DNA of 64,000 bases from Bacillus shivajii (GCF_020519665.1 NZ_CP084703.1:620001-684000), one strand, 5' to 3'; counted from the stretch's first letter, positions 8,841 through 19,781 are shown. The notes: a model not told the origin generated them from the sequence alone. Numbers and translations are program-made.

Positions 8841-9135
8841 ATACTATCAGAGTTTATAAAATTTCGGCTGATAGTATAACCGCAACTAAGGCTTACTTCC
8901 ACAGGAGGTGGTGGCTTCGGTGTTGATCACAGGACGTGATCGACTTTAGCCGAAGTTCCTTATTGGGCTTGCACTAAAGCATAAGAGCTTCTAAGTAAGC
9001 ACACTTCGCTTGCTCGTCGCAGCTCGAAGGGATTTCGAAGAAGCCGTTGCTCGGTGCTCCTGCGGTTACTCGTCGCAGCTCGAAGGGATTTCGAAGAAGT
9101 CGTTGCTCGGTGCTCCTGCGGTTACTCGTCGCAGG
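8838..9135. repeat. Dispersed structured intergenic repeat, copy 1
   Basis: A non-coding block with several nested inverted repeats: TATACTATCAG/CTGATAGTATA around 8839-8879; an outer stem GCTTACTT (8891-8898) / AAGTAAGC (8993-9000); and an inner 9-bp stem GTTGATCAC-AGGAC-GTGATCGAC (8922-8944). Then a 56-bp unit starting CTCGTCGCAG is repeated at 9013 and 9069, with a partial third copy at 9125. A 30-bp string (GCTCCTGCGGTTACTCGTCG, plus CAGCTCGAAG) at 9056-9085 recurs exactly at 56397-56426. No transposase is present; MITE- or REP-like behaviour is inferred. Confidence 0.75.
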
Positions 9136-9270
9136 TGAAGAGTACTAAGAATCTCTTTAATGATACGCCAAGTTTTGTTTAAAATGTTTGAAACGGAGGT
9201 AGTAAGAATCGGCGAGCTTGAAGAAATTAAGGGGAGGGTGAAATCAAGGAAGAGATGAAGAAATCAGGAG

Positions 9271-9350
9271 AGTGATGAACAAAAGTATAAAACGCAAGTA
9301 AATCATAAAACTCGCAAGTAAAAGATTAAACTCGCAAGTAAACCGATAAA
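9271..9350. repeat. 20-bp tandem array C, CTCGCAAGTA family, 3-4 units
   Basis: CTCGCAAGTA (first copy AACGCAAGTA) recurs at 9291, 9311 and 9331, exactly 20 bp apart. Each copy is followed by a different A-rich 10-mer (AATCATAAAA, AAAGATTAAA, AACCGATAAA); a degenerate unit precedes at 9271. Same period and half-conserved layout as the CGCACGTGAG arrays but a different sequence. Confidence 0.8.
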
Positions 9351-9463
9351 CAAACAAGGGCACTCCCCTATATTCATATCCGTACCCACGCCATACATAA
9401 ATTGTCCGCCTTATAAAAACAAATGTGAACGTGTATTTAAGTCGGAGCAAAGATCCTCGGTCA

Positions 9464-9507
9464 AAACACGAACATTAAATAAAATTACTACTAAAACGTT
9501 CGAAAAA
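9464..9507 (+). promoter_or_regulatory. PurR boxes of the pur operon
   Basis: AAACACGAACATT (9464-9476) and, inverted, AACGTTCGAAAAA (9495-9507) match the PurBox consensus at 11 and 10 of 13 positions, 18 bp apart. The second box ends 3 bp before the -35. B. subtilis PurR, relieved by PRPP, represses the orthologous operon. Confidence 0.75.
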
Positions 9508-9510
9508 CAG

Positions 9511-9540
9511 TTGACTTCTGTCTTTTTTATTTGATATGAT
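9511..9540 (+). promoter_or_regulatory. Promoter of the pur operon
   Basis: TTGACT (9511-9516), an 18-bp spacer and TATGAT (9535-9540), placed between the PurR boxes and the riboswitch. Confidence 0.78.
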
Positions 9541-9565
9541 AAACTCAACAAAACAATTAAATAAT

Positions 9566-9636
9566 ACCTCATATAATATTGGGAATATGGCCCGAAAGTT
9601 TCTACCTGATGACCGTAAATCATCGGACTATGAGGG
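9566..9636 (+). ncRNA. Guanine-class purine riboswitch of the pur operon
   Basis: Near-consensus aptamer: P1 CCTCAT/ATGAGG, TATAAT, GGGAATATGGCCCG, GTTTCTACC, GACCGTAAATC and GACTATGAG. C at position 74 indicates guanine/hypoxanthine. The closely matching purE aptamer of B. subtilis ends transcription when guanine binds. Confidence 0.97.
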
Positions 9637-9717
9637 AGACGGCGCGACGAATGTTTAGGTCTGTGTATTTAATAATAAGTACAGAGATGTTTCGTCAATG
9701 ATAGATTGTTAGTTTTG

Positions 9718-9762
9718 CGTGTTCGTTTGTCCCCTCATGTGGCCAAATGGACACGTTTTTTT
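9718..9762 (+). terminator. Riboswitch terminator before purE
   Basis: CGTGTTCGTTTG pairs fully, with two G-U pairs, with CAAATGGACACG and is followed by seven T. An upstream competing hairpin (GACGAA at about 9646 with TTCGTC at about 9690) may belong to the alternative fold. Confidence 0.87.
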
Positions 9763-9856
9763 ATGTCATCAGGATCGGAAAAGGGAGCCAAAAAGCCATC
9801 TAAACTTTATATTACTCAAAAAAAGCAGGACTGATGTTATTAAAGGAGGGGATCAA

Positions 9857-10342
9857 ATGACCGTGAAAGTTGGTGTCATTATGGGATCGACGTCAGATTG
9901 GGAGACGATGAAACATACGGTACATACATTAGATGAGTTAGGGATCGGTTATGAAAAGAAAGTTGTCTCGGCACATCGTACACCTGATTACATGTTTGAT
10001 TATGCAGAGACTGCGAGAGAGAGAGGGTTACACGTTATCATCGCTGGAGCGGGAGGAGCTGCACATTTACCTGGAATGGTTGCAGCGAAAACGACATTGC
10101 CAGTTATCGGTGTTCCTGTCCAATCAAAAGCCCTTGATGGAATGGACTCTCTTCTTTCAATCGTGCAAATGCCAGCGGGGGTCCCTGTAGCCACAGTGGC
10201 GATCGGCAAAGCTGGGGCAATCAATGCCGCACTTTTAGCCGCACAACAGCTTTCTGTCCATGATGAAGCAGTGGACGATGCACTTGAAAAGCGTCGTCAA
10301 GCCAAACGTGAAGAAGTTCTAGAAAGAAGTGAACTACTATGA
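9857..10342 (+). CDS. purE: N5-carboxyaminoimidazole ribonucleotide mutase
   Basis: Moves the carboxyl group of N5-CAIR to give CAIR. 161 residues, with the class I PurE signature [13 protein letters not shown] at the N-terminus, SAHRTP and [11 protein letters not shown]. The ATG at 9857 has AAAGGAGGGG upstream; an upstream in-frame TTG (9719) lies inside the terminator hairpin and is rejected. First gene of the pur operon; its stop overlaps purK (ATGA). Confidence 0.97.
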   Translation: MTVKVGVIMGSTSDWETMKHTVHTLDELGIGYEKKVVSAHRTPDYMFDYAETARERGLHVIIAGAGGAAHLPGMVAAKTTLPVIGVPVQSKALDGMDSLLSIVQMPAGVPVATVAIGKAGAINAALLAAQQLSVHDEAVDDALEKRRQAKREEVLERSELL

Positions 10343-11481
10343 GGGAACGCTGGATCGAACCTGGGAAAACGATCGGTATTTTAGGCGGAGGACAGCTAGG
10401 GCGGATGATGGCGATTTCAGCAAGACAAATGGGCTACAACATTGCGGTACTCGATCCGACACCTAATTCTCCATGTGGTCAAGTCGCTGATGATCAAGTC
10501 GAAGCAGCATATGATGACTTATCAGGTGCAGAAAAGCTCGCACAAATGTGTGACGTATTAACGTACGAGTTTGAAAACATTGACTCAGAGACAGCCACTT
10601 GGCTAGAAAAGCAGATGTATTTGCCACAAGGTGGCGACCTCCTTTCAATTACACAAGATCGAAATGAAGAAAAGAGAGCGATTACGTCTTTTGATGTGCC
10701 AGTCGTTCCTTATAAAAAAGTGAATACATATGAAGAGGTGCAAAATGCCTCATCAAGTCTTGGTACACCTGTAGTTTTAAAGACAACAAGAGGTGGTTAT
10801 GACGGGAAAGGCCAAATGGTAATTCGAGAAGAAAGTGAAATAGATAGAGCATGGGAACAATTAAAGGGGAAGGGACCGTTTGTTTTAGAGGCGTGGCTTC
10901 CGTTTGAAAAAGAAATATCAGTGATTGTAACTAGGAGTGTGCATGGAGAAATGACGACTTTTCCAGTTGCAGAAAACATTCACGTCAATAACATTCTTCA
11001 TCAAACGATCGTCCCCGCCCGTATATCAAAAGATATTGAGAGGAAAGCATTGCAAATTGCCGAGCACCTAGCAAATTCTTTTCACCTCATCGGTACCCTT
11101 GCAGTCGAGATGTTCGTCACAAAAGACGGTGATGTTTACGTCAATGAATTAGCACCGCGACCTCACAATTCTGGGCACTTTTCAATTGATGCTTGCCAAA
11201 CGAGTCAATTTTCCCAACATATTCGTGCAGTTTGTGGTTGGCCATTAGGAAAGACAGATTTACTTAAACCTGCAGTCATGGTTAATATATTAGGAGAGCA
11301 TGTACCAAATGTAATGACACATATTCGTGACCTTAAAGGCGCTCATCTTCATTTATACGGAAAAAAAGAAGCGAAAAAAGGGCGAAAGATGGGGCATGTG
11401 ACAGTGCTAGCTGACGATATTGAAGAAGCATTAAACAAAATTGAAGCATCGCCGATTTGGCATGACAACAGAGACTTTTAG
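10339..11481 (+). CDS. purK: N5-carboxyaminoimidazole ribonucleotide synthase
   Basis: ATP- and bicarbonate-dependent carboxylation of AIR to N5-CAIR, feeding PurE. 380 residues, ATP-grasp fold: N-terminal [15 protein letters not shown]-binding [12 protein letters not shown] around 146-157 and the metal-binding [12 protein letters not shown] near 273. Overlaps purE by 4 bp, so translation is coupled. Confidence 0.97.
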   Translation: MRERWIEPGKTIGILGGGQLGRMMAISARQMGYNIAVLDPTPNSPCGQVADDQVEAAYDDLSGAEKLAQMCDVLTYEFENIDSETATWLEKQMYLPQGGDLLSITQDRNEEKRAITSFDVPVVPYKKVNTYEEVQNASSSLGTPVVLKTTRGGYDGKGQMVIREESEIDRAWEQLKGKGPFVLEAWLPFEKEISVIVTRSVHGEMTTFPVAENIHVNNILHQTIVPARISKDIERKALQIAEHLANSFHLIGTLAVEMFVTKDGDVYVNELAPRPHNSGHFSIDACQTSQFSQHIRAVCGWPLGKTDLLKPAVMVNILGEHVPNVMTHIRDLKGAHLHLYGKKEAKKGRKMGHVTVLADDIEEALNKIEASPIWHDNRDF

Positions 11482-11492
11482 GAGGAAATAAG

Positions 11493-12791
11493 ATGATTGA
11501 ACGTTACACACGCCCAGAGATGGGGCAAATTTGGACGGAAGAAAACAGGTTTCAAGCATGGTTGGAAGTAGAAATTCAAGCATGTGAAGCATGGGCTGAG
11601 TTAGGAGATATTCCAAAGGAAGACGTGAAAAAAATTCGGGAAAATGCGTCTTTTGATGTTGAAAGAATTAAAGAAATTGAAGCAGAAACGCGTCATGATG
11701 TTGTTGCTTTTACAAGAGCCGTTTCTGAAACGTTAGGTGACGAAAGGAAGTGGGTGCACTACGGATTAACATCGACTGACGTTGTTGATACAGCACTTTC
11801 TTACTTACTAAAACAAGCAAACGAAATTTTAGAAAAAGACTTAGTTACTTTCATCGATATTTTAAAAGAGAAAGCAAAAGAGCATAAAATGACTGTTATG
11901 ATGGGGCGTACCCATGGTGTGCACGCAGAACCGACAACGTTCGGCTTAAAACTTGCTCTTTGGTATGAAGAAATGAAACGAAATTTAGAGAGGTTCCGTC
12001 AAGCAGCTGCAGGTGTTCGTTTCGGAAAAATTTCGGGTGCAGTTGGCACATATGCAAACATTGATCCGTTCGTTGAAAAGTATGTTTGTGAAGGGCTTGG
12101 ACTAGAAGCAGCTCCAGTTTCAACACAAACATTACAACGCGACCGCCATGCTCATTACATCGCAACAGTTTCTTTAATCGCATCTTCCATCGAAAAAATG
12201 GCTGTTGAGATTCGCGGATTGCAAAAAAGTGAAACGAGAGAAGTTGAAGAGTTTTTCGCAAAAGGGCAAAAAGGATCGTCTGCAATGCCGCATAAACGTA
12301 ATCCGATCGGCTCGGAGAACATGACGGGACTTGCACGAGTGCTAAGAGGTCATGTGATGACAGCATATGAAAATATCGCCCTTTGGCATGAACGTGATAT
12401 CTCTCATTCATCAGCTGAGCGAATCATCTTGCCTGATGCAACGATCACATTAAATTATATGCTCAACCGTTTCGGCAATATCGTGAAAAACTTAACGGTA
12501 TTCCCAGAAAACATGAAACGTAATATGGACCGTACATACGGCTTAATTTACTCTCAACGAGTTCTACTTTCGTTAATTGATAAAGGAATGGCTCGTGAAG
12601 AAGCGTATGACCTTGTTCAGCCTAAAGCGATGGAAGCTTGGGAGAAGGGCATCCAATTTAGAGAACTAGTTGAAGCTGACGCAAGAATTACTGAAAAATT
12701 AACTCCCGCAGAAATTGATGACTGCTTTGACTACAACCACCACTTAAAGCATGTCGAAACAATTTTTGAACGAGTTGGCTTAAACGAATAA
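11493..12791 (+). CDS. purB: Adenylosuccinate lyase
   Basis: Acts twice in purine synthesis, cleaving SAICAR to AICAR and adenylosuccinate to AMP. 432 residues, fumarase/aspartase superfamily; signature [11 protein letters not shown] near 260-270 and the [11 protein letters not shown] substrate loop near 86. AGGAGG precedes the ATG. The 105-bp gap to purC, the widest inside the operon, carries a short GAGGGA/TCCCTC-type hairpin without a T tract, so readthrough is expected. Confidence 0.97.
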   Translation: MIERYTRPEMGQIWTEENRFQAWLEVEIQACEAWAELGDIPKEDVKKIRENASFDVERIKEIEAETRHDVVAFTRAVSETLGDERKWVHYGLTSTDVVDTALSYLLKQANEILEKDLVTFIDILKEKAKEHKMTVMMGRTHGVHAEPTTFGLKLALWYEEMKRNLERFRQAAAGVRFGKISGAVGTYANIDPFVEKYVCEGLGLEAAPVSTQTLQRDRHAHYIATVSLIASSIEKMAVEIRGLQKSETREVEEFFAKGQKGSSAMPHKRNPIGSENMTGLARVLRGHVMTAYENIALWHERDISHSSAERIILPDATITLNYMLNRFGNIVKNLTVFPENMKRNMDRTYGLIYSQRVLLSLIDKGMAREEAYDLVQPKAMEAWEKGIQFRELVEADARITEKLTPAEIDDCFDYNHHLKHVETIFERVGLNE

Positions 12792-12896
12792 TAAAAGAAA
12801 TCACAGCAGGAGCTTTATAACAAAAAATAATCAGAGGGATTACCTCCCTTTGTAGGGATAATATTGCCAATATTCCGAAAACAAGGAGTGTTCACC

Positions 12897-13622
12897 ATGG
12901 AAAAAAGAACGATGCTTTACGAAGGGAAAGCGAAGCGAATCTACGAAACGTCGGAAGAAAATATCTTGTTCATCGAATACAAAGATGATGCAACAGCTTT
13001 TAACGGTGAAAAAAAGGATGTCCTAACTGGAAAAGGGGTTTTCAATAACGAAATTAGTAGCCTGCTCTTTTCAAAGTTACACAGTTTAGGAGTACAAAGT
13101 CATTTCGTTAAGCGCCTTTCAGCAAATGAACAGCTCGTAAAAAAGGTTGAGATCATTCCGATAGAGGTCGTTGTAAGAAACATCGCTGCTGGAAGTTTAT
13201 TGAAACGACTTGGGGTAGAACGTGGCCAAACGTTTGAAAAACCAATCGTTGAATTTTACTTAAAAGACGATGATCTAGGTGATCCACTGATAAATATTGA
13301 CCATATCCATGCTTTAAAGCTCGCAACTAAAGAAGAGGTAGACAAAATGCGTGATGTTGCTATCCATGTTAATGACTTATTAATCGACCTCTTCAAAGAG
13401 GTTGATATTCAATTAGTCGATTTTAAACTTGAATTCGGACGTGACACAAAAGGAAGCGTTCTGCTAGCAGATGAGATCTCACCAGACACTTGTAGGTTAT
13501 GGGATATACACACAGGAGAATCATTTGATAAAGATTTGTTTCGCTTTCAACTCGGGAGCTTACAAGAAGGTTATGAAACGATTTTACAACGATTAGGAGG
13601 AGACATAACATGTACGAAGTAA
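12897..13622 (+). CDS. purC: Phosphoribosylaminoimidazole-succinocarboxamide synthase
   Basis: Joins aspartate to CAIR to form SAICAR. 241 residues, SAICAR synthetase fold: N-terminal LYEGKAKRIYE, RNIAAGSLLKRLG and LVDFKLEFG signatures. The start at ATG 12897 has AAGGAG seven bases upstream; a longer frame from 12864 lacks a ribosome site. The end overlaps purS by 13 bp. Confidence 0.97.
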   Translation: MEKRTMLYEGKAKRIYETSEENILFIEYKDDATAFNGEKKDVLTGKGVFNNEISSLLFSKLHSLGVQSHFVKRLSANEQLVKKVEIIPIEVVVRNIAAGSLLKRLGVERGQTFEKPIVEFYLKDDDLGDPLINIDHIHALKLATKEEVDKMRDVAIHVNDLLIDLFKEVDIQLVDFKLEFGRDTKGSVLLADEISPDTCRLWDIHTGESFDKDLFRFQLGSLQEGYETILQRLGGDITCTK

Positions 13623-13864
13623 AAGTATACGTGACGTTAAAAGAAGGAGTTCTAGATCCACAAGGGACAGCGGTGAAGAATTCATTAGACCACCTTGGGT
13701 TTGAGGGAATAGAAGAGGTTCGCATTGGAAAAGTCATGACATTGATGATAGATGAAACAGCACAATCAGTGAATGAGCAAGTAGAGGCAATGTGTGAAAA
13801 ATTGCTAGCTAATCCAGTAATTGAAGATTATCGCTATGAAATAAAGGAGAGTGCTCGCTCATGA
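13610..13864 (+). CDS. purS: FGAM synthase subunit PurS
   Basis: 84-residue structural subunit of the three-part formylglycinamidine ribonucleotide synthase, bridging PurQ (ammonia source) and PurL. Typical start [25 protein letters not shown] lies eight bases upstream, within purC. Overlaps purQ in ATGA. Confidence 0.97.
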   Translation: MYEVKVYVTLKEGVLDPQGTAVKNSLDHLGFEGIEEVRIGKVMTLMIDETAQSVNEQVEAMCEKLLANPVIEDYRYEIKESARS

Positions 13865-14544
13865 GGTTTGCTGTCATCGTCTTTCCAGGCTCAAATTGTG
13901 ATATCGACATGTACCATGCAATGAAGGATGAACTAGGAGCAGACGTTGAGTTCGTGACTCATGATCAAGAGAACTTAGATTCATTCGATGGTATTTTACT
14001 ACCGGGAGGATTCTCTTACGGAGATTATCTTCGGTCTGGGGCGATTGCTCAGTTTTCTCCGATTATGAAAGCAGTCGTTGAAGCAGCAGAAGTAGGTAAG
14101 CCTGTCCTCGGTGTGTGCAATGGATTTCAAGTTTTACTAGAAGTCGGCCTGCTTCCTGGAGCAATGAGAAGAAACGAACAATTAAAGTTCATATGTCGTC
14201 CAGTCACACTCATCGTTGAAAACAATGAAACGATGTTTACGTCAGGATATGAAAGCAAACAAGAAATTACAATCCCAGTCGCTCATGGGGACGGGAATTA
14301 TTATTGTGATGAAGAAACACTTACGAAGCTAAAACAAAATCATCAAATCGTATTTACGTATAAAGACAATATTAATGGATCGAAAAACAACATTGCAGGG
14401 ATCACAAATGAAAGAGGAAATGTGCTAGGGATGATGCCTCATCCAGAACGGGCGGTCGATGAACTTCTCGGTTCTGGCGATGGATTACAACTTTTCCGAT
14501 CAATATTAAAAGAGTGGAGGGAACAACATGCAATTACTTCATGA
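13861..14544 (+). CDS. purQ: FGAM synthase glutaminase subunit PurQ
   Basis: 227-residue class I glutamine amidotransferase that supplies ammonia to PurL. Nucleophile Cys in GVCNGFQ (near residue 86) and C-terminal MMPHPERA with His and Glu. N-terminal [11 protein letters not shown] is typical. The stop lies 17 bp inside purL. Confidence 0.97.
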   Translation: MRFAVIVFPGSNCDIDMYHAMKDELGADVEFVTHDQENLDSFDGILLPGGFSYGDYLRSGAIAQFSPIMKAVVEAAEVGKPVLGVCNGFQVLLEVGLLPGAMRRNEQLKFICRPVTLIVENNETMFTSGYESKQEITIPVAHGDGNYYCDEETLTKLKQNHQIVFTYKDNINGSKNNIAGITNERGNVLGMMPHPERAVDELLGSGDGLQLFRSILKEWREQHAITS

Positions 14545-16759
14545 ACCATCACCACAAAAAATCAAAGAAGACCATCTATTTCGTGAGATGGGCTTAACAG
14601 ATTCTGAGTTTCAAATGGTTGAAGATATTTTAGGACGTCTACCGAATTATACAGAACTAGGATTATTCTCAGTCATGTGGTCAGAACATTGTAGTTATAA
14701 AAATTCGAAAGTGTTGTTAAAGAAATTCCCAACCTCTGGTGAAAAGGTATTACAAGGACCTGGAGAAGGAGCAGGCATTATCGATATTGGTGATGAGCAA
14801 GCTGTCGTATTTAAGATCGAAAGCCATAATCATCCTTCAGCAATTGAACCGTATCAAGGAGCAGCAACGGGTGTCGGTGGAATTATTCGTGATGTTTTTT
14901 CAATGGGAGCTCGTCCGGTCGCGCTATTAAACTCGTTACGATTCGGGGAGTTAACGAAGCCACGAGTGAAATATTTATTTGAAGAAGTCGTAGCAGGGAT
15001 TGCAGGTTACGGAAATTGTATCGGAATACCAACTGTTGGTGGTGAAGTCCAATTTGACCCTTGTTATGAAGGGAATCCCCTAGTGAATGCGATGTGCGTT
15101 GGCTTAATCGACCATAAAGACATTCAAAAAGGGCAAGCAAAAGGTGTTGGAAACTCAGTCATCTATGTTGGCGCAAGTACAGGAAGAGATGGGATTCACG
15201 GAGCGACTTTTGCTTCTGAAGAGATTAGTGAAGAGTCGGAAGCGAAACGTCCTGCGGTGCAAGTCGGTGACCCATTTATGGAGAAGTTGCTTCTTGAAGC
15301 GTGCTTAGAAGCTACGAAAAACGATGCATTAGTCGGAATTCAAGATATGGGAGCAGCTGGGCTTACGTCTTCCTCAGCAGAAATGGCTAGTAAAGCAGGT
15401 TCAGGTATTGAAATGAATTTAGATTTAGTCCCACAACGTGAGCGGAATATGAGTGCATATGAAATGATGCTATCGGAATCACAAGAGCGAATGTTACTCG
15501 TTGTTGAAGCGGGTCGTGAAGAGGAAATGATCGAACTCTTTGAACGCTACGGACTAAAAGCGGTTGTTGTAGGAAATGTGACAGACGATCATCGCCTTCG
15601 TCTTCTTCATAACGGAGAAGTCGTTGCAGATGTGCCAGTTGATGCGTTAGCAGAAGAAGCCCCTGTTTATCATAAGCCTTCAACTGTTCCAGCTTACTTT
15701 GAAAAATTTCAGCAACAAGTTCCATATGTACCCAAAGTAAACGACATCAACCGAACATGGCATGATTTATTACGCCAACCAACAATTGCAAGTAAAGAGT
15801 GGGTTTACAACCAATACGATTATATGGTTCGAACAAATACGGTTGTGCAGCCTGGTTCAGATGCAGCTGTGCTTCGCATTCGTGAAACAGAAAAGGCACT
15901 TGCGATGACGACAGATTGTAACTCTCGTTATTTATATCTCGATCCATATGAAGGTGGAAAACTTGCGATCGCTGAAGCAGCGAGAAATATCGTATGTTCT
16001 GGAGCGAAACCCCTCGGTGTCACAGATTGCTTAAATTACGGAAGTCCTGATAAGCCGGAAATCTTTTGGCAGTTAGAAAAATCAACGGACGGCTTGAGCG
16101 AAGCGTGTGAACTTCTCGAAACACCTGTTATTGGGGGGAACGTCTCTTTATATAATGAAACGGCAAAAGGGGCGGTATATCCAACGCCAGTTATTGGGAT
16201 GGTTGGTTTAATCGAACATACTGACCACATCACGCGTCAACAGTTCCAACAAGAAGGCGATCTTATTTACCTTCTCGGTGAAACAGCTGAAGACTTTGGT
16301 GGTAGCGAAATACAAAAGCTTCTTGAAGGAGACATATCAGGTCGACCTCCAAAAATTGACTTATCAGTAGAAAAAGAAAGACAAAGCCGTGTATTACATG
16401 CGATTCAGTCTGGCACTGTGCAATCCGCACATGATTTATCTGAAGGAGGTTTCCTTGTTGGGCTAGCTGAGTGTGCGTTTGGAACTGGGTTAAGTGCATC
16501 CGTTACGTTAAACGCTGACGATGTTATCACGCAATGTTTTGCTGAAACTCCTTCTCGTTATATTTTGACGGTTTCAAAAGAGGAAAGAAACATGTTCGAA
16601 AAATTCGTTCCAGAAGCAACTTGTGTCGGTGAAGTAACGAAAAGTGACGAGTTATTTGTATATAACGCAAAAGGTCAGCTTGTGACAAAAGAAAGCGTTC
16701 AAAACCTTGAAGACACATGGAGAGGTGCCATTTCATGCTTACTGAAATCAAAGGGTTAA
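14528..16759 (+). CDS. purL: FGAM synthase large subunit PurL
   Basis: ATP-dependent conversion of FGAR to FGAM. At 743 residues it is the small-type PurL that needs PurS and PurQ, unlike the roughly 1,300-residue fused enzyme of enterobacteria. Visible motifs are [12 protein letters not shown] near the N-terminus, [17 protein letters not shown], and in the second half [15 protein letters not shown] and HDLSEGG. GGAGGG precedes the ATG. Overlaps both neighbours. Confidence 0.97.
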   Translation: MQLLHEPSPQKIKEDHLFREMGLTDSEFQMVEDILGRLPNYTELGLFSVMWSEHCSYKNSKVLLKKFPTSGEKVLQGPGEGAGIIDIGDEQAVVFKIESHNHPSAIEPYQGAATGVGGIIRDVFSMGARPVALLNSLRFGELTKPRVKYLFEEVVAGIAGYGNCIGIPTVGGEVQFDPCYEGNPLVNAMCVGLIDHKDIQKGQAKGVGNSVIYVGASTGRDGIHGATFASEEISEESEAKRPAVQVGDPFMEKLLLEACLEATKNDALVGIQDMGAAGLTSSSAEMASKAGSGIEMNLDLVPQRERNMSAYEMMLSESQERMLLVVEAGREEEMIELFERYGLKAVVVGNVTDDHRLRLLHNGEVVADVPVDALAEEAPVYHKPSTVPAYFEKFQQQVPYVPKVNDINRTWHDLLRQPTIASKEWVYNQYDYMVRTNTVVQPGSDAAVLRIRETEKALAMTTDCNSRYLYLDPYEGGKLAIAEAARNIVCSGAKPLGVTDCLNYGSPDKPEIFWQLEKSTDGLSEACELLETPVIGGNVSLYNETAKGAVYPTPVIGMVGLIEHTDHITRQQFQQEGDLIYLLGETAEDFGGSEIQKLLEGDISGRPPKIDLSVEKERQSRVLHAIQSGTVQSAHDLSEGGFLVGLAECAFGTGLSASVTLNADDVITQCFAETPSRYILTVSKEERNMFEKFVPEATCVGEVTKSDELFVYNAKGQLVTKESVQNLEDTWRGAISCLLKSKG

Positions 16760-18150
16760 ATGAAGAGTGCGGTGTGTTCGGAGTTTGGGGGCATAAAGAT
16801 GCTGTTCATATTACCTATTATGGCTTACACAGTTTACAACACCGTGGCCAAGAAGGTGCTGGGATCGTTGTAACAGATGGTGAGAAGTTGAAAGCGAAAA
16901 AAGGGCTTGGCCTTGTTAATGAAGTGTTTAATTCAGATGAAATCGACCAACTTCACGGATCAGGAGCAATTGGTCATGTTCGCTATACAACGTCTGGTGA
17001 CAGTGACCTCATAAACGTTCAACCGTTAATGTTTAACTCGCAAACGGGGAGTCTTGCTCTCGCTCATAATGGGAATTTAGTCAATGCGACAGCTTTGAAG
17101 CATCATTTAGAACGACAGGGAAGTATTTTTCAAACGACATCAGATACAGAAGTATTAGCTCACCTTATAAAGCGAAGTGGTTATGAGCATCTCGAAGATA
17201 ACGTGAAAAATGCGCTGACGATGGTGAAAGGCGCTTACGCATTTATGGTCATGGTTGAAGATACTTTAATGGTTGCCCTCGACCCAAATGGACTGCGACC
17301 ATTATCACTCGGACGGTTAGGTGATGCGTATGTTGTCTCTTCAGAAACGTGTGCGTTTGATATTATCGGTGCGACATATGAACGGGAAGTTGAGCCAGGG
17401 GAATTACTCATTATTAATGATGAAGGGATTCGTAGTGAGCGGTTTTCACTCTCTCCGAAACGATCGATTTGTTCAATGGAATATGTTTATTTTGCTCGTC
17501 CAGATAGTAATGTCGATCAGATCAATGTTCATCATGCAAGGAAAAATCTTGGGAAGCAGCTAGCTTTCGAACACCCGGTGGAAGCCGATGTCGTTACAGG
17601 TGTACCTGATTCTAGTATATCTGCCGCGATTGGCTATGCAGAGCAAACTGGGATTCCATACGAATTAGGACTCATTAAAAACCGTTACGTAGGAAGAACG
17701 TTTATTCAGCCATCTCAAGAGCTCCGAGAACAAGGAGTGAAAATGAAGCTTTCTGCAGTACGTGGGGTGGTTGAAGGAAAGCGAGTCGTCATGGTTGATG
17801 ACTCAATTGTACGCGGTACGACAAGTCGCCGTATTGTTCGTTTGTTAAAAGAGGCAGGAGCGAAGGAAGTACACGTTCGGATTAGTGCCCCGCCCATTAC
17901 AAACCCATGCTTTTACGGGATTGACACATCGACGAAAGGTGAATTAATTGCAGCAACAAAAACTGTCGAGGAAATTCGCGAAGAAATCGGTGCTGATTCG
18001 TTGTCTTACTTAACGGTTGATGGTTTGAAAGCAGGAATAGGTCGGTCAAACGATATGGAAAATTGTGGGCAATGTCTTGCGTGTTTTACAGGGAGTTATC
18101 CAACTGAAATTTATCCAGAATCTGATCACCCATATGAAAAGGTTTATTGA
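16735..18150 (+). CDS. purF: Amidophosphoribosyltransferase
   Basis: Committing step: PRPP plus glutamine to phosphoribosylamine. 471 residues. The chosen start gives the 11-residue propeptide [11 protein letters not shown] before Cys12, the N-terminal nucleophile exposed by self-processing. Glutaminase motifs [14 protein letters not shown] and HVRYTT follow, then the PRPP loop [13 protein letters not shown]. Candidate [4Fe-4S] cysteines include those of RSICSME, NPCFYGI and [17 protein letters not shown] lies upstream, inside purL, with which it overlaps 25 bp. The more upstream GTG is rejected. Confidence 0.97.
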   Translation: MLTEIKGLNEECGVFGVWGHKDAVHITYYGLHSLQHRGQEGAGIVVTDGEKLKAKKGLGLVNEVFNSDEIDQLHGSGAIGHVRYTTSGDSDLINVQPLMFNSQTGSLALAHNGNLVNATALKHHLERQGSIFQTTSDTEVLAHLIKRSGYEHLEDNVKNALTMVKGAYAFMVMVEDTLMVALDPNGLRPLSLGRLGDAYVVSSETCAFDIIGATYEREVEPGELLIINDEGIRSERFSLSPKRSICSMEYVYFARPDSNVDQINVHHARKNLGKQLAFEHPVEADVVTGVPDSSISAAIGYAEQTGIPYELGLIKNRYVGRTFIQPSQELREQGVKMKLSAVRGVVEGKRVVMVDDSIVRGTTSRRIVRLLKEAGAKEVHVRISAPPITNPCFYGIDTSTKGELIAATKTVEEIREEIGADSLSYLTVDGLKAGIGRSNDMENCGQCLACFTGSYPTEIYPESDHPYEKVY

Positions 18151-18165
18151 AGGGAGTACTTCGTT

Positions 18166-19200
18166 ATGTCAAAAGCATATGAAGCAGCCGGTGTAAATAT
18201 TGAAGCGGGATATGAAGGTGTTCGTCGTATTCAAAAGCATGCAGAATCAACAAAACAGCCAGGAGTCATGGGAGCACTAGGGAGTTTCGGTGGGCTATTT
18301 GACCTTTCTGCTTTTTCGTATAAAGAGCCTGTACTAGTATCTGGAACAGACGGAGTTGGTACCAAGCTGTTGATCGCTCAAGAAATGAAGAAGTATGATA
18401 CGATCGGTATTGATGCTGTAGCAATGTGTGTCAACGACGTGATCGCGCAAGGAGCAAAACCGTTGTTTTTCCTAGACTATTTAGCGCTTGGGAAAAACGA
18501 TCCAACGATTGTTGAACAAATTGTTTCTGGTATTGCTGAAGGGTGTAGCCAGTCGCAGTGTGCTCTTATAGGTGGAGAAACAGCTGAAATGCCTGATTTA
18601 TATGATGATAATGAATATGATGTTGCAGGTTTTACTGTTGGGATTGCAGAAAAAGAGAGTCTCATAAATTCCACATCAATTACAGCAGGAGATGTAGTCA
18701 TTGGTCTTCCTTCAAGTGGGATCCATAGTAATGGATTTTCACTAGTAAGAAAGATTGTAAAAGATGAAGGGTTATCTTGGAATGACTCGTTTGATTCGAG
18801 TGGGAAAACGATTGGAGACGTTTGTTTAACACCGACGAAAATTTATGTTCAAGCATTACTGCCATTATTCGAAGAAAAGATCCTTAAAGGTGCTGCTCAC
18901 ATTACAGGTGGTGGCTTTTATGAAAACATTCCTCGTATGTTACCAGATCACTTAGGAGCAGATATTGACCTTGATGCGTGGGAAGTGCCAGCTATTTTTG
19001 AATGGTTAAAAGAGAAAGGCAAGCTTTCAAACGAAGATTTGTTTACGACATTTAATATGGGAATAGGCTTTGTCGTTACTGTAAAAAAAGATGATGTAGA
19101 TCAGGCTTGTAAAATGTTAATGGAAGCCGGTGAGTCACCGATTGTTTTAGGAACAGTGACAGATGAAAAAGGAGTCTCTTTGAAGGGGGAACTCCAGTGA
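18166..19200 (+). CDS. purM: AIR synthase (FGAM cyclo-ligase)
   Basis: ATP-dependent ring closure of FGAM to AIR. 344 residues, same fold as PurL. Motifs: SGTDGVGTKLL near 61, GETAEMPDLY, IHSNGFSLVRK and HITGGGFYENIPRML. GAAGGGAG lies upstream. The stop TGA overlaps the GTG start of purN. Confidence 0.97.
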   Translation: MSKAYEAAGVNIEAGYEGVRRIQKHAESTKQPGVMGALGSFGGLFDLSAFSYKEPVLVSGTDGVGTKLLIAQEMKKYDTIGIDAVAMCVNDVIAQGAKPLFFLDYLALGKNDPTIVEQIVSGIAEGCSQSQCALIGGETAEMPDLYDDNEYDVAGFTVGIAEKESLINSTSITAGDVVIGLPSSGIHSNGFSLVRKIVKDEGLSWNDSFDSSGKTIGDVCLTPTKIYVQALLPLFEEKILKGAAHITGGGFYENIPRMLPDHLGADIDLDAWEVPAIFEWLKEKGKLSNEDLFTTFNMGIGFVVTVKKDDVDQACKMLMEAGESPIVLGTVTDEKGVSLKGELQ

Positions 19201-19781
19201 TAAATATTGCAGTTTTTGCATCAGGAAGCGGCAGTAACTTTGAAGCGGTTGTTCGAGCTGAAAGAAACGGAAATATAGATGGGAATGTGAAGTTATTAGT
19301 GACTGATAATGCAAATGCTTTTGTGATTGAACGTGCTGCACCTTACAATATTCCTGTGTACAGTTTTAACCCAAAACTTTTCGATTCAAAAGAAGCATTT
19401 GAAAGAAAGATTCTAAATAAACTAGAAGAGTATGGAATTGAGCTTATTGTTTTAGCTGGTTATATGCGTCTTATTGGACCGACTTTATTGTCACATTACG
19501 AAGGAAGGATCCTAAATATTCACCCATCTTTATTACCGGCATTCCCAGGGTTGGATGCAGTCGGTCAAGCTCATGATGCAAAAGTGAAAGTGACTGGTGT
19601 GACTGTACACTTTGTCGATCATGGCATGGATACTGGTCCAATTATTACACAAGAAGCTGTTAAAATAGATGAGAGGGATTCGAAAGAAGAGGTCCAAAGA
19701 CGAATACAAAGAATCGAGCATTCATTGTATCCAGCAACAATTCAATTCGTAATCGAAAAGTTAAAAAGGAGTGGAGGATAA
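19197..19781 (+). CDS. purN: GAR transformylase (10-formyl-THF dependent)
   Basis: Formylates GAR with 10-formyltetrahydrofolate. 194 residues: N-terminal [10 protein letters not shown] (phosphate loop), [15 protein letters not shown] with catalytic Asn and His, and [13 protein letters not shown] with catalytic Asp. GTG start in a GTGA overlap with purM, with GGGGGA upstream. Confidence 0.97.
   Translation: MINIAVFASGSGSNFEAVVRAERNGNIDGNVKLLVTDNANAFVIERAAPYNIPVYSFNPKLFDSKEAFERKILNKLEEYGIELIVLAGYMRLIGPTLLSHYEGRILNIHPSLLPAFPGLDAVGQAHDAKVKVTGVTVHFVDHGMDTGPIITQEAVKIDERDSKEEVQRRIQRIEHSLYPATIQFVIEKLKRSGG

Noticed and set aside
9186-9260. Plus-strand 24-codon frame (MFETEVVRIGELEEIK...)
   Set aside because: No ribosome site at proper spacing, and it sits in degenerate repeat DNA.
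9244-9623. Minus-strand frames of 68 and 70 codons upstream of purE
   Set aside because: They lie antisense to the PurR boxes, promoter and riboswitch, have no ribosome site and unlikely composition.
9719-9856. Upstream extension of purE by 46 codons
   Set aside because: It would start inside the riboswitch terminator; PurE normally starts [11 protein letters not shown].
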